Source of the DNA: Brevibacillus brevis
Lineage (GTDB): Bacteria > Bacillota > Bacilli > Brevibacillales > Brevibacillaceae
Reading direction: 5' to 3'
Assembly: GCF_031583145.1 (NCBI RefSeq)
Contig: NZ_CP134050.1
Coordinates: forward strand, 5,073,501-5,137,500
Length of the DNA stretch: 64,000 nt
Of the stretch, positions 1 to 8,210 are shown piece by piece (positions within the stretch are counted from its first letter, which is position 1; every line of letters begins with the position of its first letter). The notes beneath the pieces were generated by a model. That model was not told the origin of the DNA, made no database searches, and worked only from the letters and a program-made list of their open reading frames with translations. Position numbers and translations under genes: made by a program.

Positions 1-648
1 TCCGATCAAGACCAGTCGAAACAGCGCCTCTGCCGAGTCCCAGTCGAACAGCATGCGCGGTATTTCCTCCAGAAAATGCCCGAATACGCCGTCAGCCTGG
101 GAGAGCAGCGTCAACACGACCAGGAGGAGCGGCAGGGAAATCCCGATCCCCGTCAGCACTTTCTTTGCCATTCTGTATTTGGTCCCATCCACACGCGACC
201 TGATTCGTCGGCTCAACAGGACGAACGGGATACGCGTATGCCTCAGCGTATGGTACATCACCATCTCGACGATCTCTCCGAAAAATCCGAACGAGTGCCA
301 TTCACGCTTGTACCGCCTGCTCAGCAGCATCGTTTGGGCGACCAACAGAAACGGGACGATCATGAAATTCAGCAAGTGAAAAAACAGATTGTCGTACAAA
401 AAAAAGGTCAGGGCGAGCAGAAAGGTCGGCAGCGTCAGCAGCCATGCAAAGGCTTGATCCTGCGAAAAGCGCAAATGGATGCGCTCCCGGGCTTGCCAAA
501 AGAACAGCCCGTACAAGCACAGGACAAACAGCGGATAAGAAATGCCAAAATCCTTTCCGTAAAACAAATAATCCCCGATCAAACCGATCACCAGCGAGCC
601 GATGAACAGCCAGCGCAGACTGGGTTTTCTTTCTATTTGGAAGTCCAC
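1..648 (-). CDS. DUF4173/DUF4153-type integral membrane protein, C-terminal part outside the window
   Basis: The reading frame is open from a GTG at 646-648 to the window edge (216 codons). An AAGGAG site lies 9 bases before the GTG, and I prefer this start over the overlapping longer frame, which has no such site. The visible part has several hydrophobic stretches separated by short basic loops, followed by a motif reading SQADGVFGHFLEEIP, which I associate with the DUF4173/DUF4153 group of multi-pass proteins of Bacillales. Function is unknown. The frame continues past the window start, so its length and C-terminus cannot be judged. Confidence 0.72.
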   Translation of the reverse strand, partial: MDFQIERKPSLRWLFIGSLVIGLIGDYLFYGKDFGISYPLFVLCLYGLFFWQARERIHLRFSQDQAFAWLLTLPTFLLALTFFLYDNLFFHLLNFMIVPFLLVAQTMLLSRRYKREWHSFGFFGEIVEMVMYHTLRHTRIPFVLLSRRIRSRVDGTKYRMAKKVLTGIGISLPLLLVVLTLLSQADGVFGHFLEEIPRMLFDWDSAEALFRLVLIG

Positions 649-766
649 ACATTTCCACTCCTTGCCGTTGTTCCGTCATCCAGACCATCCGTCTCAAAAT
701 GACAGCCAACTGTAAATACGTGGAAGTCAGCCTGGGAGATACACGATGAGGACATCCCGACAAACA

Positions 767-808
767 AAAAAACCTCTACGGCTCTCGTACGCCATAGAGG
801 TCTGTTTG
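767..808 (-). terminator. Intrinsic terminator after the Fe-S carrier gene
   Basis: On the minus strand an ACCTCTATGGC / GCCGTAGAGGT stem is followed by a run of seven T. It lies directly downstream of the A-type carrier stop codon at 821. Confidence 0.85.
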
Positions 809-820
809 CACTGTCTTTGG

Positions 821-1180
821 TCAGTCGTCACACTTCTCCGCTTTGCCCTCGGCCAATGCCGTGCGGAACGACGAACCGCAGCCACAGGAAGCGATCGCAT
901 TCGGATTCTCGATGGAAAAGCCTCCGCCCATCATCGATTCCTTGAAATCAATCTCGGTGCCTTTAATGTATGGATAGCTGTCCTTGTCGACAACGATTTT
1001 CACGCCGTGCTGCTCGAAGGTCGTGTCGCCTTCCTTCATTTCCTCATCCCAGCCCATGCCGTAGGTGAAGCCACTGCAACCTCCTGGTCTTACTCCGACC
1101 CGCAGGAACAGATTGGGTTTATCTTCAGCAGCCAGCATTTCCTTGACCTTGAGGCTGGCTCGCTCTGTCAACGTAATCAT
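821..1180 (-). CDS. erpA: HesB/IscA/ErpA-type iron-sulfur carrier protein
   Basis: A 119-residue A-type carrier that should accept Fe-S clusters from a scaffold and hand them to target enzymes in the cytoplasm. It starts MITLTERA and carries the three family cysteines, one in RPGGCSGF and the CGCGSSF pair near the C-terminus. The ATG at 1180 follows AAAGGAGGAAGAAGC, so I chose it over an upstream in-frame ATG at 1252. The length is typical for the family. It is monocistronic, ending in a clear terminator. Function is assigned from family knowledge; the choice between the IscA, SufA and ErpA names is arbitrary here. Confidence 0.93.
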   Translation of the reverse strand: MITLTERASLKVKEMLAAEDKPNLFLRVGVRPGGCSGFTYGMGWDEEMKEGDTTFEQHGVKIVVDKDSYPYIKGTEIDFKESMMGGGFSIENPNAIASCGCGSSFRTALAEGKAEKCDD

Positions 1181-1307
1181 GCTTCTTCCTCCTTTACAGG
1201 GCGATTTGTTTCCCATGCCTTTAGTATACCTAACAATCGTCTCTTCCCACAAGGTTCGACTGCACTTCGGCCGCCCAATCTTCCAGCCGCCTCAGGCTCC
1301 TGTAAAT

Positions 1308-1333
1308 GAAGAAAAGAAGGGTTTCCCCTTCTT
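1308..1333 (-). terminator. Intrinsic terminator of the Spo0E-like gene
   Basis: On the minus strand AAGAAGGG-GAAA-CCCTTCTT followed by TTCTT; the hairpin overlaps the Spo0E stop codon. Confidence 0.75.
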
Positions 1334-1553
1334 ATGCGAAAAATGCCTTGTTTTCAAGAAGATAAAAGCGATAAGGTTTCTTGCTGGTCCCTACCTTAGA
1401 CAGATTATGATCTATCTGGTTCAGTTCGTTGTGTAGTTGATCAATTTGTATACTGTATTCTAGGACTTCTGGATGATCTAACCCAAACTCTAACCCCATA
1501 TTTACCATACGCTGTCGAAGGAGTTCGATTTTTTCGAGCAAAACATCCCGCAT
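1332..1553 (-). CDS. Spo0E family aspartyl-phosphate phosphatase
   Basis: A 73-residue protein of the Spo0E type, which dephosphorylates Spo0A-P and so delays sporulation. It matches the usual antiparallel two-helix pattern: an N-terminal helix with IELLRQRM, a turn around GLDHPEVL, and the signature region SIQIDQLHNEL, where the family normally has SQELD-like residues. The conserved aspartate is kept. The ATG at 1553 is preceded by AGGAGGAGCTTCAAA. Bacillales carry several such paralogues, so I give no gene symbol. Confidence 0.9.
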   Translation of the reverse strand: MRDVLLEKIELLRQRMVNMGLEFGLDHPEVLEYSIQIDQLHNELNQIDHNLSKVGTSKKPYRFYLLENKAFFA

Positions 1554-1713
1554 TTTGAAGCTCCTCCTAATAGTAGATCAGGCTTAACTACCTATATTTT
1601 ACAAGATTACCTACGATTTCGCAAACAAAATTTCCCACGAATACCTATTTGTACGCAATATTTTGCCGATGATTGTAATATTTTTACAGTCGAGAGTTGG
1701 AGAACTTATGTTA

Positions 1714-1742
1714 TTGTTCCGGCAATCCAAGAGGTTTATAAT
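1714..1742 (+). promoter_or_regulatory. SigmaA-type promoter for the mqnE leader
   Basis: A TTGTTC at 1714-1719 and a consensus TATAAT at 1737-1742 are separated by exactly 17 bp. A start near 1749 would give a leader of about 220 nt before the mqnE ATG. Confidence 0.65.
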
Positions 1743-1748
1743 ATAGGT

Positions 1749-1952
1749 GCTTTATTGCCCGATTTTTGCATTTTCCTGCGATTGAAACGAAAGCGTTTTT
1801 TTGTTCGATATCGCTTGAAAAATGCAGGCTGAAGCTCCCTTAAGCTACCGGGAGTGAGGCATTTTTACTACCCCGGGATTCCTCCGCCCCCATGAACGCT
1901 CTAGCCAGGGTAGCCGGACGAATCTCAACGTATTTCACTATCGATATGATTT
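1749..1952 (+). ncRNA. Structured leader of unknown class upstream of mqnE
   Basis: This fills most of the 417-base gap between spo0E and mqnE. A long hairpin pairs TGCATTTTC (1766-1774) with a downstream GAAAAATGCA, with an inner GCGAT/ATCGC helix. A second domain offers two competing pairings: CTCCC with GGGAG, and GCTACC with GGTAGC further downstream. There is no obvious U-rich terminator. I could not match it to TPP, SAM, FMN, cobalamin, lysine, glycine, purine, preQ1 or c-di-GMP riboswitch signatures. It may be a regulatory leader or a small RNA. Confidence 0.4.
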
Positions 1953-1970
1953 GGAAAGGAAGTGTTTGGA

Positions 1971-3074
1971 ATGGCGCTTGAAACGATTGCCATCCAAGAC
2001 AAATCGCTCGCTGGCATCGCCGAAAAGGTCTACCACGGAGAACGACTGACCCTGGAAGACGGTGTCACTCTCTTCAACTCCCACGATCTGCTCACGATCG
2101 GACAGCTCGCCAACATCGTCAACCAACGGAAAAACGGCGACAATGTTTACTTTATTCAAAACCTGTACATCAATCCGACGAACGTCTGTGAAGCCCACTG
2201 CAAATTCTGCGGCTTCCGCCGTGACAAGGACGAAGATGGCGCTTACACCATGAACACCGAAGAGCTGCTGCACTACGTGGAAACCCGTTTCCATCCAGGC
2301 ATTCGCGAGTTCCACGTCGTAGGCGGACACAACCAGCACATGCCGTTCGAATACTACGTCGATACGATTCGCACACTCAAAAAGGCATACCCTGACGTGA
2401 CCATCAAATCGTACACCGGTGCCGAAATCGAGTTCTTCTCCCGCATCTCCGGCCTGTCTATCGAAGGCGTATTGAAGGAATTGATGAATGCCGGCCTGGA
2501 AAGCTTGACTGGCGGCGGCGCGGAGATCTTGACCGAGCGCTACCGGATGAAAATGAGCCCGGAAAAAGCGAGCACAGACATGTACCTGCAAGTGCACCGC
2601 ACTGCCCACCAGCTGGGGCTGAAAACGCACTCCACCATGCTGTACGGTTCGATCGAAACCTTGGAAGAGCGCGTGATTCACATGCTGCGTCTGCGCGAGC
2701 TGCAGGATGAAACCAACGGATTCCTGGTCTTTATCCCGCTGGCTGTACAGCCGATCAAGGCTTCCGCGGGCATCAAGCGCCGCAACTCCGCAATCGACGA
2801 CTTGAAAACGATGGCGATCAGCCGCCTGATGCTGGACAACTTCCCGCACATCAAGGCGTACTTCATCAACATCGGTACGCAGCTGACCCAGCTGTCCCTG
2901 ACCATGGGGATGTCCGACGTCCACGGCACGCTCATCGAGGAGCGCATCAGCCACTCTGCCGGCGCTCTGACGCAGCAAGCCCTGACTGTCGACGAGCTGG
3001 TCTGGCTGGTTAAAGGCGCTGGCAAGCGCGCACTGGAACGCGACACGTTCTACAACGTCATCAAAGAACACTAA
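1971..3074 (+). CDS. mqnE: Aminofutalosine synthase MqnE (radical SAM)
   Basis: A 367-residue radical SAM enzyme of the futalosine menaquinone route, converting 3-[(1-carboxyvinyl)oxy]benzoate to 6-amino-6-deoxyfutalosine. The cluster motif is C73-x3-C77-x2-C80 (NVCEAHCKFCGF), followed by family-typical EFHVVGGH and TGGGAEIL segments. The ATG at 1971 is 10 bases after GGAAAGGA; a GTG at 1962 is possible but less well placed. It stands alone, preceded by a structured leader and followed by a strong terminator. Its presence implies menaquinone made by the futalosine pathway, with the other mqn genes elsewhere. Confidence 0.95.
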   Translation: MALETIAIQDKSLAGIAEKVYHGERLTLEDGVTLFNSHDLLTIGQLANIVNQRKNGDNVYFIQNLYINPTNVCEAHCKFCGFRRDKDEDGAYTMNTEELLHYVETRFHPGIREFHVVGGHNQHMPFEYYVDTIRTLKKAYPDVTIKSYTGAEIEFFSRISGLSIEGVLKELMNAGLESLTGGGAEILTERYRMKMSPEKASTDMYLQVHRTAHQLGLKTHSTMLYGSIETLEERVIHMLRLRELQDETNGFLVFIPLAVQPIKASAGIKRRNSAIDDLKTMAISRLMLDNFPHIKAYFINIGTQLTQLSLTMGMSDVHGTLIEERISHSAGALTQQALTVDELVWLVKGAGKRALERDTFYNVIKEH

Positions 3075-3090
3075 CCCTTGCCGAAACACA

Positions 3091-3134
3091 AAAAGCTGAT
3101 GCCCGCTCCCTTGCGCGGCATCAGCTTCTTTTTA
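3091..3134. terminator. Bidirectional terminator between mqnE and yuzB
   Basis: An 11-bp stem AAGCTGATGCC / GGCATCAGCTT is flanked by A and T runs on both sides and serves the convergent genes mqnE and yuzB. Confidence 0.85.
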
Positions 3135-3229
3135 TTCCGACTGCCCCATCCGCCCTACCTGCGATTTGCGCTCCTCTCACCGCAAGGGTTCCAAACGGGG
3201 CACAATGTACATAGTAAGAAAAGCACGTT

Positions 3230-3487
3230 TTAGAAAGGAAAGTCCAGTTCTTCTTCTTCCTCACGCAGCTTGCGCTTGATTTTGGCAAGAAGCTCGTCTG
3301 CGGTCTCGGCCTGCACCAGGTTTCCGTTGACCAGCGCGAACGGCTGCATGTAGCATTCGCCGCAATACCCCAGGCATCCGTACTCCAATACGTCCACGTC
3401 CAAATCGGGATCCTTTTCCAATGCATCCACGACGGATTGGGTATAAGAAGCGACGTTGCTCGCGCAAAATTCGATTAAAGGCTTCAT
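3230..3487 (-). CDS. yuzB: DUF1450 family protein (YuzB)
   Basis: An 85-residue protein with the YuzB pattern: IEFCASN at the start, then [13 protein letters not shown], then FALVNG. The cysteine-rich centre suggests a thioredoxin-like or metal-binding fold, but no function is established. It ends in a very acidic [10 protein letters not shown] tail. The ATG at 3487 follows AGGTGAAGATAG. It sits next to the divergent yutJ gene as in Bacillus, which supports the name. Confidence 0.88.
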   Translation of the reverse strand: MKPLIEFCASNVASYTQSVVDALEKDPDLDVDVLEYGCLGYCGECYMQPFALVNGNLVQAETADELLAKIKRKLREEEEELDFPF

Positions 3488-3660
3488 CTATCTTCACCTT
3501 CCGATACATTCGACATCGTCACGTCCTTTATTGTACCTCGTCTGCTGCAAAAATCCAGCGGAGAAAACGGGAAAAAGATTCTGCTTGCATTTTTGGCGAA
3601 AGAGACTAAAAATAGAATGGGTGCTGTATAAAACGGACATAAGAAAGGACTAGACCTTCT

Positions 3661-4728
3661 ATGAAACGACTTGTGATCCTTGGTGGAGGATACGGGGGTC
3701 TTCGTATTATTGAGCGAGTCCTGTCCCCTGATTTACCTGACGATGTGTTTATTACCCTTGTAGACCGTATGCCGTTTCACGGCTTGAAAACAGAGTACTA
3801 CGCTCTGGCTGCAGGGACTACGCCAGAATCTCACTTGCGTGTCACCTTTCCAAACGATCCTCGCCTGACGATCAAATACGGGGAAGTAACCGGATTGGAT
3901 TTGGACGAGCAGATCGTCAACTTTACCAACGGGGACACCATTTCCTACGACTGGCTCGTCATCGGACTTGGCTGTGAGGACCGTTACCACAATATCCCTG
4001 GCGCAGAGCAGTTCACCTGTTCCATTCAGTCCATGGGATCTACCCGCAACACTTATTCCGCAATTAATAATGTGAATCCGTATGGAACGGTTACCGTTGT
4101 GGGTGGAGGCCTGAGCGGCGTAGAAATGGCTGCCGAGCTGCGCGAGAGCCGTCCCGACCTGAATGTACGCATTATCGACCGCGGACAAAGCATTCTCAGT
4201 CCATTCCCGAAAAAGCTGCAGGAATACGCTTCGCAATGGTTCATCGAGCACGATGTGCAGCTCGTATCCATGGCCAGCGTGACAGGTGTCGAACCGGGCG
4301 TCGTCTTCAACCACAACCAACCAGTGGAAAGCGACGTCATCGTCTGGACTGCCGGCATTCAAGCGAACCGGATCGTGCGCGAGCTTCCGATCGAAACAGA
4401 CAACATCGGACGCGCCAAGCTGAATCAGTATCACCAAATCCCATCTCATCCAAACGTATACGTCGTAGGCGACTGCGCAAGCACGATCACCGCGCCAAGC
4501 GCCCAAACGGCTGAGATCCAGGGCGATCAAATCGCCATGATACTGAAAAAGGACATCAAAGGCGAAGAGTATCCTCCGTCCCTGCCTCCTCTGAAGCACA
4601 AAGGCTTCCTCGGATCCCTGGGGAAAAAAGAAGGGTTTGCCAGCATGGGGAAAGTTTCCCTCGTCGGCCAAATGGCTCGCGTCATCAAGAGCGGTCAACT
4701 GTGGATGTACAAAAAACATATGGGATAG
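3661..4728 (+). CDS. yutJ: FAD-dependent NADH dehydrogenase-like oxidoreductase (YutJ)
   Basis: A 355-residue flavoprotein of the type II NADH dehydrogenase-like class. The N-terminal FAD-binding GGGYGGLR motif, the second Rossmann motif GGGLSGVEMAAEL near residue 150 and the C-terminal VVGDCAS flavin motif near residue 280 are all present. It lacks an obvious C-terminal membrane anchor. Together with the divergent yuzB gene it matches the Bacillus yuzB/yutJ arrangement. The natural electron acceptor is unknown, so the exact reaction is inferred. It ends in a strong terminator. Confidence 0.9.
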   Translation: MKRLVILGGGYGGLRIIERVLSPDLPDDVFITLVDRMPFHGLKTEYYALAAGTTPESHLRVTFPNDPRLTIKYGEVTGLDLDEQIVNFTNGDTISYDWLVIGLGCEDRYHNIPGAEQFTCSIQSMGSTRNTYSAINNVNPYGTVTVVGGGLSGVEMAAELRESRPDLNVRIIDRGQSILSPFPKKLQEYASQWFIEHDVQLVSMASVTGVEPGVVFNHNQPVESDVIVWTAGIQANRIVRELPIETDNIGRAKLNQYHQIPSHPNVYVVGDCASTITAPSAQTAEIQGDQIAMILKKDIKGEEYPPSLPPLKHKGFLGSLGKKEGFASMGKVSLVGQMARVIKSGQLWMYKKHMG

Positions 4729-4735
4729 CCCGCAA

Positions 4736-4772
4736 AAACCTGTTGACCATGGTCAAACAGGTTTCTTTTTTT
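4736..4772 (+). terminator. Intrinsic terminator of yutJ
   Basis: A near-perfect palindrome, AAACCTGTTGACC / GGTCAAACAGGTTT, followed by CTTTTTTT. Confidence 0.88.
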
Positions 4773-4993
4773 GCAACGATTTTTCGGCCTGGCCCCCCGG
4801 AATTTTGTCAAAACAGCCCCTTCTGGAAGGACGGTATTCCGTTACGTTAAGGGGGATGGTGCACATTTTGCCCGGCTTGCACAGCGGAGATCGATGGTGT
4901 GTGCCCCTGCGGCGGGATGCGGGTAATCAGACCCAGGAGGATCAAAGTCATATGCTAGAGGCAAGCCGCACGGAGGGATGAAAGTCATACGGG
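4773..4993. other. Intergenic stretch with no convincing gene
   Basis: About 220 bases between two terminators. A 41-codon plus-strand frame from ATG 4856 has an AAGGGGG touching its start, which is too close to act as a ribosome binding site. A 9-codon frame from ATG 4951 has AGGAGG 11 bases upstream. The phrase AAAGTCATA occurs twice (near 4945 and 4982). I see no reliable gene here. Confidence 0.4.
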
Positions 4994-5028
4994 AAAAAGG
5001 CCGCTGTATCCAGAAACAGCGGCCTTTT
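4994..5028. terminator. Terminator downstream of the LysR gene
   Basis: AAAAGGCCGCTGT pairs with ACAGCGGCCTTTT, and a T run follows on the minus strand just after the LysR stop codon. Confidence 0.85.
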
Positions 5029-5029
5029 C

Positions 5030-5902
5030 CTATCTCAGCGTGCTGCGAAGAGCCTCCAGCAACAGCTTCAGAGTCGGTACATTTCGATTTTTGAGGAGAT
5101 AGGCCAGGTACAAATCATTTTGGACCCGATGTGCGGGGTAAATGATTTTCGCTTTTTCTCTTGGCAAGACATCCTCCAGCATGTAGGTCGGCAGCAGACT
5201 GATGCCTGCACCGTGCTCGATGGCTTTGAGGAGGGCGTGTAAATCGGGCAAGACGTGCGCAGGCTGCATCAGCGGTCGTTTTTGAAAATGCTCCCGCCAA
5301 AACCTGCGAATGATCGGCAGCTCGAGTCCATAACTCATCCAAGACTGGGAGGACAGCCACGCTTCCCACTGCTCTCGATCTTCAAAGACAGGTTCCGGAA
5401 AATCGGAAGGAGCCACGATAGCAAACTCCTCCTGAACGAAATACAGGTATTCGACACCCGGCGCCGAGAGTTTTTGCGAGGTGACGATCACATCCACCTT
5501 CTCTTCCAGAAGGTAGTCGAGAACGACAGAGGCAATCCCGAAATGGGCGATGACCCGCATCGGAAAATCCGCCAGGTGCGGAGAGACCCACTCGCGAAAA
5601 AACTCGTGCGCAGCCCCGATTCTGGCGACGGGAAGAGTCGGGGAGGAGACTGCTTTGAGGCTTTGCGTCGCCTCCTCCAGTCCCTCGATGAGAGGAACCA
5701 CGCGGGTATAGAGCTCTTTTCCCCGCTCCGTCGGTACCATTTTCCGGGGAGTTCTGGTAAAGAGAGGCTCCCCCACTTCCGCCTCCAGAGCGGCCAGGTG
5801 CTGACTCATTGCTGGCTGGGTCATCATCCGTGTCCTGGCTGCTTCCGAAACAGAACCGTGCTTGTAGATGCTGATAAAACTGCGGTACCATTCAAAGTCC
5901 AT
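5030..5902 (-). CDS. LysR family transcriptional regulator
   Basis: A 290-residue regulator with an N-terminal winged helix-turn-helix (residues 1-60, including AARTRMMTQPAMSQHLAALE) and a LysR substrate-binding domain from about residue 88. The ATG at 5902 follows GAGGAGAGGAAATGA. It is last in the order DJ-1 gene, MFS gene, lysR, all on the minus strand with gaps of 127 and 78 bases. It may control that set, but no operator was recognised and the effector is unknown. Confidence 0.93.
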   Translation of the reverse strand: MDFEWYRSFISIYKHGSVSEAARTRMMTQPAMSQHLAALEAEVGEPLFTRTPRKMVPTERGKELYTRVVPLIEGLEEATQSLKAVSSPTLPVARIGAAHEFFREWVSPHLADFPMRVIAHFGIASVVLDYLLEEKVDVIVTSQKLSAPGVEYLYFVQEEFAIVAPSDFPEPVFEDREQWEAWLSSQSWMSYGLELPIIRRFWREHFQKRPLMQPAHVLPDLHALLKAIEHGAGISLLPTYMLEDVLPREKAKIIYPAHRVQNDLYLAYLLKNRNVPTLKLLLEALRSTLR

Positions 5903-5980
5903 TCATTTCCTCTCCTCCCACTCGGATCTTTAATAGATAGGAAAAGAAGGAGCAAGCGCAAGGCTTGCCCCGTTCCCGTC

Positions 5981-7195
5981 TCAAGAGCGGGACTTCTGCT
6001 TTTGTTGCCGGGCGCCCCACCATGTAAAGAGAAGGCCGATGACAGTCACCAGGGAAGCGACCCAAGGAACGGCGGGAAGGCCACCGCCAATGCCGTAATC
6101 GATGACCAGCCCGCCAATGTACGCGCCTATCGCATTGCCGAGGTTAAATGCCGCGATATTGAGCGAAGAGGCGAGGGTCGGCGCTTCTTTGGCCATGTTC
6201 AACATATGAAGCTGGAGTCCCGGTACCGTGCCAAAAGCGGCTACGCCCAAAAGGAAAACCGTAATCAATGCCGCTATCTTATTTTGATCCGTCACGCTAA
6301 AGACAGCAAGTACCACTGCCAAAACGAGGAGAATGCCGAGCAGCGATGGCAGCAAAGCACGGTCGGCCAGCTTCCCCCCATAAATATTCCCAAGCGTAAT
6401 CCCTACGCCGAAAAGGACCAGAATGTAGGAAACCGAGCTGGCAGAAAAGCCCGTAATATCAGTCAAAATGGGGGCAATGTAGGAAAAAGCCGTGAATACC
6501 CCTCCAAAACCGAACACCGTCATCAAGAGGGCGACTTGCACAGTGGGACGGCGCAGCACCCCAAGCTCCTGACTCAGACTGGAGGGTGACGCTTTGACCT
6601 TGGGAACGAGACCGACAATCCCAAGCAAGGCGATGAATCCGATCACGGTGATGAGCCAAAACGTAGCCCGCCAACCGTAAGCCTGCCCGATGAATGTCCC
6701 GATAGGCACACCCAGGATGTTTGCCAGCGTCAATCCCGTGAACATGATTGCAATGGCTCCTGCCCGTTTTTCCTTGGGAACAAGCTGGGATGCGATGACG
6801 GAGCCTACCCCAAAAAAGGAGCCATGTGTCAAGGCGGCTAAAATGCGCGCCACCATGAGCACCGCATAATTCGGTGCAAGCGCAGCGAGCGCATTGCCCG
6901 CGATGAAGATGATCATGAGCAAAAGAAGCAAAGCCTTTCGCGGCACTCGGTGGGTGGCGATGGTAATGAAGGGCGCACTGACCGCAACTCCCAGCGCGTA
7001 GCCCGTAATGAGCAGTCCTGCCATCGGGATGGACACCTGCAGATCGGCGGACACCTCCGGAAGCAAGCCCATGATGATAAATTCGGTCATTCCGATGGCG
7101 AATGCCCCCAAGGTCAGGGCGTACAGGGCAATGGAAGATCGTTTGGCGGAAGCTTCCCCATCGTCAGCACGACGGGCAACGCTACCAGTATTCAT
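5981..7195 (-). CDS. MFS transporter of the DHA1 (AraJ/YdhP-like) type
   Basis: A 404-residue, roughly 12-helix exporter. It has the family opening AIGMTEFIIMGLLPEVSADL and a loop 2-3 region around ITIATHRVPRKALLL. The start at 7195 follows GGGAGGGATTCAG, so I set aside an extension to 7240. Relatives export sugars, purines or drugs, and the substrate cannot be read from sequence. It lies between a DJ-1/PfpI gene and a LysR gene, which suggests a stress or detoxification role. Confidence 0.9.
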   Translation of the reverse strand: MNTGSVARRADDGEASAKRSSIALYALTLGAFAIGMTEFIIMGLLPEVSADLQVSIPMAGLLITGYALGVAVSAPFITIATHRVPRKALLLLLMIIFIAGNALAALAPNYAVLMVARILAALTHGSFFGVGSVIASQLVPKEKRAGAIAIMFTGLTLANILGVPIGTFIGQAYGWRATFWLITVIGFIALLGIVGLVPKVKASPSSLSQELGVLRRPTVQVALLMTVFGFGGVFTAFSYIAPILTDITGFSASSVSYILVLFGVGITLGNIYGGKLADRALLPSLLGILLVLAVVLAVFSVTDQNKIAALITVFLLGVAAFGTVPGLQLHMLNMAKEAPTLASSLNIAAFNLGNAIGAYIGGLVIDYGIGGGLPAVPWVASLVTVIGLLFTWWGARQQKQKSRS

Positions 7196-7322
7196 CTGAA
7201 TCCCTCCCAAGTTTTTTGTGCGGGTAGAGTCCTCGGCCAAATGGCCTGCCCGTCGAAAGGCGAAACCAAACCAAGGCCAGTCCCTGTAAGGCGGCCTCGG
7301 TCGTTTGTTTCATGTTTCCCCT

Positions 7323-7985
7323 TTACTCGCCCAATTTTTCAATGAGCGCTTTTGTCACCGCAACCGTAGATTGCGGGTTTTGTCCGGTGATGAGATTGCC
7401 ATCCACCTCGAAATGCTCGGACCAGTTCGGTGCTGCTACAAAAATGGCTCCGAGGTCTCTCAGCTTGCTTTCCAGCAGAAAAGGAAGGAATGCGCCTAGT
7501 CCGGTGTCCGCTTCTTCCCGGTCGGTAAAGGCATTGACGCGTTTGCCGGCAACAAGCGGCAAACCATTGGTCAGAGTCGCCCCTACCAATCCCGCCGGAC
7601 CGTGGCAAACAGCCGCAACCGGTTTCCCTGCTTCATAGAAATCGCGCAGCAGTTCCTGCAGCTTTGCGTTCCCTGGCAAATCAAACATGGTGCCATGCCC
7701 GCCTGGCAGGAAAATCGCATCAAAATCGGCAGCCTGTACTTCCTGCAGCTTCCGTGTGTTTTCCAGATGCTGAGCGGCATCGAGGAAATGCTGTGGCGTC
7801 TGTTCATCCACGCTGCCCGGATCAATCGGTCCTCTGCCTCCGAGCGGACTCGCTACCGTAACCTCATACCCCTGATCGGTAAAGGCCAGGTAGGCTTCCG
7901 CAAATTCCGACAGCCAGATTCCCGTCTCCTTTCCTTCGCGGATGTCGGTATGATTGGTCACGACCATCAAGATATGTTTTGCCAT
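7323..7985 (-). CDS. DJ-1/PfpI family class I glutamine amidotransferase-like protein (Hsp31 type)
   Basis: A 220-residue protein of the DJ-1/PfpI superfamily. The nucleophile elbow AAVCHGPAGL places the reactive cysteine at about residue 127, with the adjacent histidine. The DIREGKETGIWLSEFAEAY region is typical of the Hsp31-like glyoxalase III/chaperone branch, so methylglyoxal or aldehyde detoxification is the best inference. It is the first gene of the minus-strand DJ-1, MFS, lysR set. An AT-rich promoter region lies upstream (8040-8095). Confidence 0.9.
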   Translation of the reverse strand: MAKHILMVVTNHTDIREGKETGIWLSEFAEAYLAFTDQGYEVTVASPLGGRGPIDPGSVDEQTPQHFLDAAQHLENTRKLQEVQAADFDAIFLPGGHGTMFDLPGNAKLQELLRDFYEAGKPVAAVCHGPAGLVGATLTNGLPLVAGKRVNAFTDREEADTGLGAFLPFLLESKLRDLGAIFVAAPNWSEHFEVDGNLITGQNPQSTVAVTKALIEKLGE

Positions 7986-8144
7986 CTATATCGCCCTCCT
8001 TGTGTTTTGGTTTGTCACAAGGGTTATTCTAAGGCCGCATTCTCTATAAAACAAATTATGTTTTTTGTATGTATATATAAAAAAATTTATGGATTGAGGC
8101 AGGGTTGGACATTTCTTATGGGGTCAACACGCTGTGGCCGGATC

Positions 8145-8194
8145 AAAGAAAACAGCGGCGTGCCAGGAAGAAAAAATCCTTGGCTGCCGCTGCT
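8145..8194 (-). terminator. Terminator after the response regulator gene
   Basis: On the minus strand AGCGGCAGCCAAGGA pairs with TTCCTGGCACGCCGCT, followed by GTTTTCTTTG. It closes the glycerol dehydratase island. Confidence 0.6.
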
Positions 8195-8210
8195 ATGGTT
8201 CCCCATTCCC

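Noticed and set aside
302..763. A 153-codon minus-strand frame covering the DUF4173 gene start
   Set aside because: It is in another frame than the GTG-started membrane protein, which has a good binding site and a membrane-protein pattern. The 153-codon product is Arg/Ala-rich with no recognisable motif.
1749..1952. 6S RNA or a TPP/SAM-type riboswitch upstream of mqnE
   Set aside because: None of the conserved blocks of these RNAs could be found, and the expected long closing helix of 6S RNA is not evident.
1938..3089. A 383-codon minus-strand frame opposite mqnE
   Set aside because: It is the complement of a confident radical SAM gene with intact motifs. Long antisense frames are common in GC-rich genes, and this one has no binding site.
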